Part shown: piece by piece, positions 42,215 to 46,263 of the stretch
How positions within the stretch are numbered: the stretch's first letter is position 1
Layout: each line of letters opens with the position of its first letter
NCBI GenBank assembly: GCA_030674475.1
Contig: JAUSCZ010000017.1
Coordinates: forward strand, 1-46,263
DNA from: Candidatus Omnitrophota bacterium
GTDB lineage: Bacteria; Omnitrophota; Gorgyraeia; Gygaellales; UBA12090
Length of the DNA: 46,263 nt
Direction of reading: 5' to 3'
Notes under the pieces: model-generated
What the model was told of the DNA's origin: nothing
Seen by the model: the letters and a program-made list of their open reading frames with translations, nothing else
Database searches by the model: none
Translations under genes and position numbers: made by a program

Positions 42215-44516
42215 TTTTCTTAGCAACTAAATAAACGGTGCTGGCAAAATCGGGCAATAATCTTCCCACTAGCTTATGAAGAAAACTCGGACCGTCATTC
42301 TGGTAATTTACGATTGTCATCTTACGGCTCTCTAAAAACCTTTTGAGATCTATAGGGCTCGCGCAGTATACCGCGTCTGTCTCTCTCTTCCAGGCCATTT
42401 CATCCAATATCGGCTTTCTATAATTAAAAATAATTTTTTTGGATAATTTCTTCTTAATAACAAGGCACAAATTAATAAAAATACTGATAAACGCAACACA
42501 TTTATTGGTATAAATAGAGTGATTTTTTTTGAAGCTAAAAAAAGCCTTGAGAGGCGTAAAAGGCGTTACTACCGATGGGCATATTATAACCAATATACCG
42601 CTTTTTTTTAAAACCCGCATGCCTTCCATAAGAAACCCTTCTATATCAGGGATATGTTCAATAACATCATAATTACCCACCACATCAAATGTTTCATCTT
42701 TAAACGGCAAACTAAAAACACTGGTGCTTAAATAATGAAGGCGCTGATTCCGCAAGTGGCTTGAATAAGACATGAATTTTAACGAAACATCTACGCCATA
42801 GGCATCGTAGCCATCTAGGCTAAAATAATAAGGCACCACTCCCAAACCACATCCTAAGTCAAGCATGCGGGAGCCGTCTTTAGCGAATTTCTTCACATAT
42901 TTAAAATATGCCTCATAATGCTCTCGATTGGCAACAGTCTGAAGTTCACTACGGTAAACGTTAGAATTCTTATAAAAATTCTTCATTTCTTCCGCTAAGG
43001 CAACCTGAGAATTGTCATCCATTTTCTTATTTAATCCTTTTTCTATCACAGATATTTTCCGTAAAAATTTAAGTTTCTTGACCAAAGAGCGATTTTCAAT
43101 AAGCAGCCAAATTTCCAGCAATAGATTCGTCAATTTGGGAAAATACGCCGATAGTTTATTTCCACGCATCTTCTTTGTTTTAATAATCAAATAGGCGACT
43201 TTTATTATTCTGGGAATAAAGGTTAAAGAAAAAATTTCCCTGAGCGCGTCTTTTCTCAAAGTATGCAGATATGCTGCCCCTATATATTCCACAATATCTT
43301 GTTTTGTGAACCCTGGAATATTCAACGCGGGCGACAAGAAATGATCTTTCTCCCAGTCAAAATCATCATAAAGTTGGTTGTTTGTAATTATATAATCCCA
43401 CATTTTTGTATTTGGCAGCGGTGATACTATAAAAAATCTATAGCGGTCTATGGGCAGACTCTTCGCAAAACGTATTGTATTAGAAATTGTCTCTTTGGTA
43501 GATATAGGGAATCCAATCATAAAATTACCGCGCACAAGTAAACCGCACTCTTTGGCTATCTCTACGGCCCTACGCGCCTGTTCAAGAGTAGTGCGCTTAT
43601 TTATAAACGCTAACTCCGTCTGATCACCCGTTTCTAAACCATAATGTATCTCATAACATCCCGCGTCTTTAGCTTTTCTTAATATTTTTTCATCAATAGC
43701 ATCTACGCGGGACTGACAAACCCATTTTAACTGTATGCCTTTGTCTTTGCCGGCCTTTATCAAAAGATCCAGCATGCGGTTTGCCCTGTCTTTATTTGAA
43801 AGAAAGTGTTCGTCTATAAAGTAAAATGCCGGCTTCCCATATTTTTCCAATGTATAAATTATTTCATTGACGACATCTTCAGCCAATCTATATTTTACCG
43901 CCCTTGAAGAAATAACCTTATCGCAATAAATACAAGCAAAAGGACACCCCCGGCTTGAGAGAATTACATCTATATTATACAAATCCATAGGTAAAAGCTC
44001 TCTGGCAGGCCAAGGGAACGCATCTATATCTTTGAAAGGTTTACGTTCTGGATTATGATTTATGGCGCCGTCTAATTTAAAAGAAATTCCTTCTATTCCT
44101 TTTAACGAAGAGCCTTTTTCTATTGCCTCTGCTATTTCAAGCAGGGCAAACTCACCCTCTCCGCGCACGGCAATATCCGCTCCGCTTAATTTTAGGGCAT
44201 CTTCAGCAAATGCGGTAGCATGCGGACCACCCAATACGACAGGTAAATCTTTACGAGCTTGTTTTAAAATAGAGCATATTGTTTTTGCGGAATTAAAAGA
44301 CGGCGTCCTAAAAGAAAGCCCTGCCATCTCCGGATCAAAATCTTCAACTACTTTTAGCAGAATTTGCTCTGTAAATTTTTCAACCTCAAAATCTTTTATC
44401 TTAACGCTATGCCCCTTTTGTTTTAAAATTGAGGCTAAATAAGAAACGCTCATGGGAGGTTCGGTATTTTGCCAGGAATTAAAACACATCGGAATATTAA
44501 ATAACAAAACTTTCAT
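42207..44516 (-). CDS. B12-binding radical SAM protein fused to a C-terminal class I methyltransferase
   Basis: A 769-residue fusion. Residues 1-140 are the cobalamin-binding domain ('MAGLSFRTPSFNSAK', 'PVVLGGPHATAFAED', 'VRGEGEFALL'). The radical SAM barrel follows, with C191, C195 and C198 ('SSRGCPFACIYC'), 'PAFYFIDEHFLS' and 'YEIHYGLETGDQTEL'. A basic helical linker (about 400-515) leads to a complete methyltransferase domain: 'RMLDLGCGLGVVPYYF' (550-565), 'YGVDVSLKFM', 'LPFKDETFDVVGNYDVIEHI' and 'ILVIICPS'. The first 490 residues are paralogous to the gene immediately upstream, with cluster cysteines at identical positions. The two domains may act in sequence on one substrate or give two different methylations. 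Its ATG directly follows the stop of that paralogue (0 bases). Confidence 0.93.
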   Translation of the reverse strand: MKVLLFNIPMCFNSWQNTEPPMSVSYLASILKQKGHSVKIKDFEVEKFTEQILLKVVEDFDPEMAGLSFRTPSFNSAKTICSILKQARKDLPVVLGGPHATAFAEDALKLSGADIAVRGEGEFALLEIAEAIEKGSSLKGIEGISFKLDGAINHNPERKPFKDIDAFPWPARELLPMDLYNIDVILSSRGCPFACIYCDKVISSRAVKYRLAEDVVNEIIYTLEKYGKPAFYFIDEHFLSNKDRANRMLDLLIKAGKDKGIQLKWVCQSRVDAIDEKILRKAKDAGCYEIHYGLETGDQTELAFINKRTTLEQARRAVEIAKECGLLVRGNFMIGFPISTKETISNTIRFAKSLPIDRYRFFIVSPLPNTKMWDYIITNNQLYDDFDWEKDHFLSPALNIPGFTKQDIVEYIGAAYLHTLRKDALREIFSLTFIPRIIKVAYLIIKTKKMRGNKLSAYFPKLTNLLLEIWLLIENRSLVKKLKFLRKISVIEKGLNKKMDDNSQVALAEEMKNFYKNSNVYRSELQTVANREHYEAYFKYVKKFAKDGSRMLDLGCGLGVVPYYFSLDGYDAYGVDVSLKFMSYSSHLRNQRLHYLSTSVFSLPFKDETFDVVGNYDVIEHIPDIEGFLMEGMRVLKKSGILVIICPSVVTPFTPLKAFFSFKKNHSIYTNKCVAFISIFINLCLVIKKKLSKKIIFNYRKPILDEMAWKRETDAVYCASPIDLKRFLESRKMTIVNYQNDGPSFLHKLVGRLLPDFASTVYLVAKKNG

Positions 44517-46001
44517 TTAAGCCTTTCTATCTCTAGAAATTTTTGCCTCTAAATAAATCGCCCTTATCATAAAATTAATCTTTTTGCCTAATCTCTTTAA
44601 ATGCACCACATTATTTAAATCAATAAAAAAGTTTACCATTGATGGGAAAACAATCGAAATATTGCCTCTCACCTTGCCGCTCTTAAATGACTTATATAAA
44701 AGCCTGATAAACCGCGGCAAAAATGTAAGTAGCTCTATAGCTACTTTATTTTTTAACACATGTATATATCCAGCCCCGACATAAGATAAGATATCGTCCG
44801 AACTTAATTCCGGAGTAGAATATACTGGAGTATAAAAATCAAATTTATCCCATTCTATCTTACTTATATCTATCGAATTGCCGTATACTCTCTCCCACAG
44901 TTCAGTATTCGGCAATGGCGCTACCGAAAAAAAACGCACGACTTCAAGCGGCACATTCTTGGCAAATTTTATAGTATTACGGATAGTCCTATGGGTTGAA
45001 ATGGGAAATCCAAGCATAAAATTTGCACGGGCCCTTATGCCTGCCTGTTTTGTCCAGATAAGCGCTTTACGCGCGTCTTCCGGAGTTGTTTGTTTCCGCA
45101 TATAGTCAAGTTCATCCTGATCCCCGCTTTCAATTCCGTACATTATCAAATCACACCCTGCCTGCTTAGCTCTATTTAACATCTCATAATCAACACCGTC
45201 AACGCGAGCTTGGCATACCCAATTAAACTTATGATTATCACTTTCAATAAAATCAAATATTTTATTCAGACGTGATTTAAAAAGAAAAAAGTGGTCATCT
45301 ACAAAATAAATGCGCTTGCCGGGAAATTGATTAGTCACTTCGCGAATTTCCTTATATACACTCTCAGGACTACGAAATTTAACTTTACGCGTAGAAACCC
45401 CCTTATCACAATAAATACAGCTAAAAGGACATCCCCTGCTAGTTAAAATCGTAGCTACGCTATAACGCTCATAAGGAAGCATTTTTCGCGCCGGAAAAGG
45501 TAACGTATCCAAATTTAATATGGCAGGCCTCTCATCATTTCTGACAATATTCTTCCCCTGCGCATAGGTTATTCCTTTTACGCTTGAGAGGTGTTTTTTG
45601 GACTCCAAAATACTAACCAACTCTTTAATGGTATCTTCCCCTTCACTTCTGACCACTATATCGCAAGGCAAATCTTTTATTACTTCCTCCGGAAAAGCAG
45701 TGGCGTGATGGCCGCCTGAAACAATTATAACCGGCTTTTCTAATCTACGCAGCGTATTCGCGAATATTTTTGCCGACCTATAAGAAGCTGTGCGAAAAGA
45801 TATACCGACTAACTCAATAATATTTTTTTTAATAAATGCCAGCAACTCTTCTTGGCTAAAATCCTCAACTTCATAATCCTTTAAAATTACATCATGGCCG
45901 CAATCTTTAAGTACCGCTCCCAAATACGAAATACCTAAAGGAGGTTCGAGATTCTCCTTCTTACCAAATGTTATAGGCATATTTGCCAGAAGAATTCTCA
46001 T
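44517..46001 (-). CDS. B12-binding domain radical SAM protein
   Basis: A 494-residue protein. The cobalamin domain has 'LVGISFRTASYRSAK', 'VIIVSGGHHATAFPEE' and 'VVRSEGEDTIKEL'. The radical SAM cysteines are C191, C195 and C198 ('TSRGCPFSCIYC'), with 'KRIYFVDDHFFLFK', 'CDLIMYGIESGDQDEL' and 'ARANFMLGFPISTHRTI' in the barrel. The last 80 residues form the basic helical region shared with the downstream fusion protein. It is clearly a tandem paralogue of residues 1-490 of that protein, but it lacks the methyltransferase domain. No good ribosome-binding site precedes the ATG. The 68-base gap upstream shows no promoter or terminator that I can defend. Confidence 0.93.
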   Translation of the reverse strand: MRILLANMPITFGKKENLEPPLGISYLGAVLKDCGHDVILKDYEVEDFSQEELLAFIKKNIIELVGISFRTASYRSAKIFANTLRRLEKPVIIVSGGHHATAFPEEVIKDLPCDIVVRSEGEDTIKELVSILESKKHLSSVKGITYAQGKNIVRNDERPAILNLDTLPFPARKMLPYERYSVATILTSRGCPFSCIYCDKGVSTRKVKFRSPESVYKEIREVTNQFPGKRIYFVDDHFFLFKSRLNKIFDFIESDNHKFNWVCQARVDGVDYEMLNRAKQAGCDLIMYGIESGDQDELDYMRKQTTPEDARKALIWTKQAGIRARANFMLGFPISTHRTIRNTIKFAKNVPLEVVRFFSVAPLPNTELWERVYGNSIDISKIEWDKFDFYTPVYSTPELSSDDILSYVGAGYIHVLKNKVAIELLTFLPRFIRLLYKSFKSGKVRGNISIVFPSMVNFFIDLNNVVHLKRLGKKINFMIRAIYLEAKISRDRKA

Positions 46002-46069
46002 AATTTAAATTACATCACAACTATACTAACACCTATCAACAGCGTACTACTTACCGATAACTATCATAG

Positions 46070-46263
46070 CTATCTTTTCTTCCAACTGATCATTTGTAAG
46101 ACCAAAGCTACCCCTGCCGTAAAATATTCTTTGAATTCGACAAAACTCCTGATTGTCTTAATAATGACAAAAATCTGCCTGGGGCGAAAATAAAATATCA
46201 GATTGGCCTTAAATGCCTCGTATTCCAAATCACTTTTTGTTAAATCGCTTGTTTTAGACACCG
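46070..46263 (-). CDS. C-terminal fragment of a gene cut by the window edge, possibly a radical SAM protein
   Basis: The frame is open from the right edge to a TAG at 46072-46070. About 63 residues are visible, with a basic, helical sequence ('IFYFRPRQIFVIIKTIRSFVE', then 'YFTAGVALVLQMISWKKR'). B12-binding radical SAM proteins commonly end with an 'FYFRP..I...I..I.S..E.K.Y' pattern of this kind, and the two downstream genes are of that class. A GTG near the edge could serve as a start, but the open frame and the content suggest the real start lies outside. The family call is weak. Confidence 0.45.
   Translation of the reverse strand, partial: VSKTSDLTKSDLEYEAFKANLIFYFRPRQIFVIIKTIRSFVEFKEYFTAGVALVLQMISWKKR

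Noticed and set aside
44062-44442. 126-codon plus-strand ORF opposite the B12-binding domain
   Set aside because: The minus-strand frame is unmistakable (B12-binding domain). Such antisense frames are common where codon bias keeps stops out of the mirror frame.

Overview
This window looks like the interior of a very large surface-glycan (capsule, O-antigen or glycoprotein-glycan type) biosynthesis locus from an uncultured, AT-rich Gram-negative-type bacterium. The density of cobalamin-binding radical SAM proteins, the mix of sugar-acid enzymes with glycosyltransferases, and the low G+C by eye would suit Omnitrophota or a similar candidate phylum. That assignment is inference only, because no rRNA or housekeeping marker is present. 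Every supported gene lies on the minus strand, so transcription runs from high to low coordinates. Gaps are almost all under 100 bases and many start/stop codons overlap, which suggests one or a few long operons. No gene-free stretch exceeds 300 bases. I saw no tRNA, rRNA, CRISPR array, insertion sequence, integrase or convincing rho-independent terminator.

Layout in the direction of transcription. (1) 46263-40973: the end of a gene cut by the window edge, two tandem paralogous B12-binding radical SAM proteins (one fused to a methyltransferase) and a GT4 glycosyltransferase. (2) 40875-32792: a DegT aminotransferase, a GT4, a DPM1-like GT2, another B12 radical SAM protein, a small methyltransferase and two GT39/PMT-like polytopic membrane proteins. 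This looks like a polyprenyl-phosphate-sugar assembly module. (3) 32763-26112: a degenerate transglutaminase-like membrane protein, then a nonulosonic-acid-like set: DegT aminotransferase, NAD-dependent epimerase, GT2, NeuB-like synthase, B12 radical SAM, and SpsF-like cytidylyltransferase. (4) 26107-18566: B12 radical SAM, SGNH hydrolase, SPASM radical SAM, a CmoA-like carboxy-SAM synthase, a large GT-like protein and a putative sugar O-methyltransferase. (5) 18561-8173: a second sugar-acid module: TIM-barrel sugar isomerase, a methyltransferase interrupted by an in-frame TAA, an intact CMP-sugar synthetase, a GT2 fused to a degenerate CMP-sugar synthetase domain, a DapA-like aldolase, AsnB, a GT-B protein, an IolB-like isomerase and a DAHP-synthase-like enzyme. 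(6) 8179-1: an MsbA-like ABC exporter, a second sugar O-methyltransferase, a SPASM radical SAM protein, a GT-B protein, a GT2 and a truncated GT4-DUF218 fusion.

Working model (inference): the locus makes one or more unusual acidic sugars. PEP- or pyruvate-dependent C-C bond formation (NeuB, DAHPS-like, DapA-like) would be followed by CMP activation (NeuA, SpsF). The sugars would then be decorated by amidation (AsnB), O-methylation or possibly carboxymethylation (CmoA-like), and radical B12 chemistry. Many glycosyltransferases would assemble the chain, and an ABC exporter would move it across the inner membrane. The features most worth following up are the GT2/pseudo-CMP-synthetase fusion next to an intact paralogue, the CmoA-type enzyme without its tRNA partner, the B12 radical SAM-methyltransferase fusion next to its unfused paralogue, the GT4-DUF218 fusion, and the interrupted methyltransferase.
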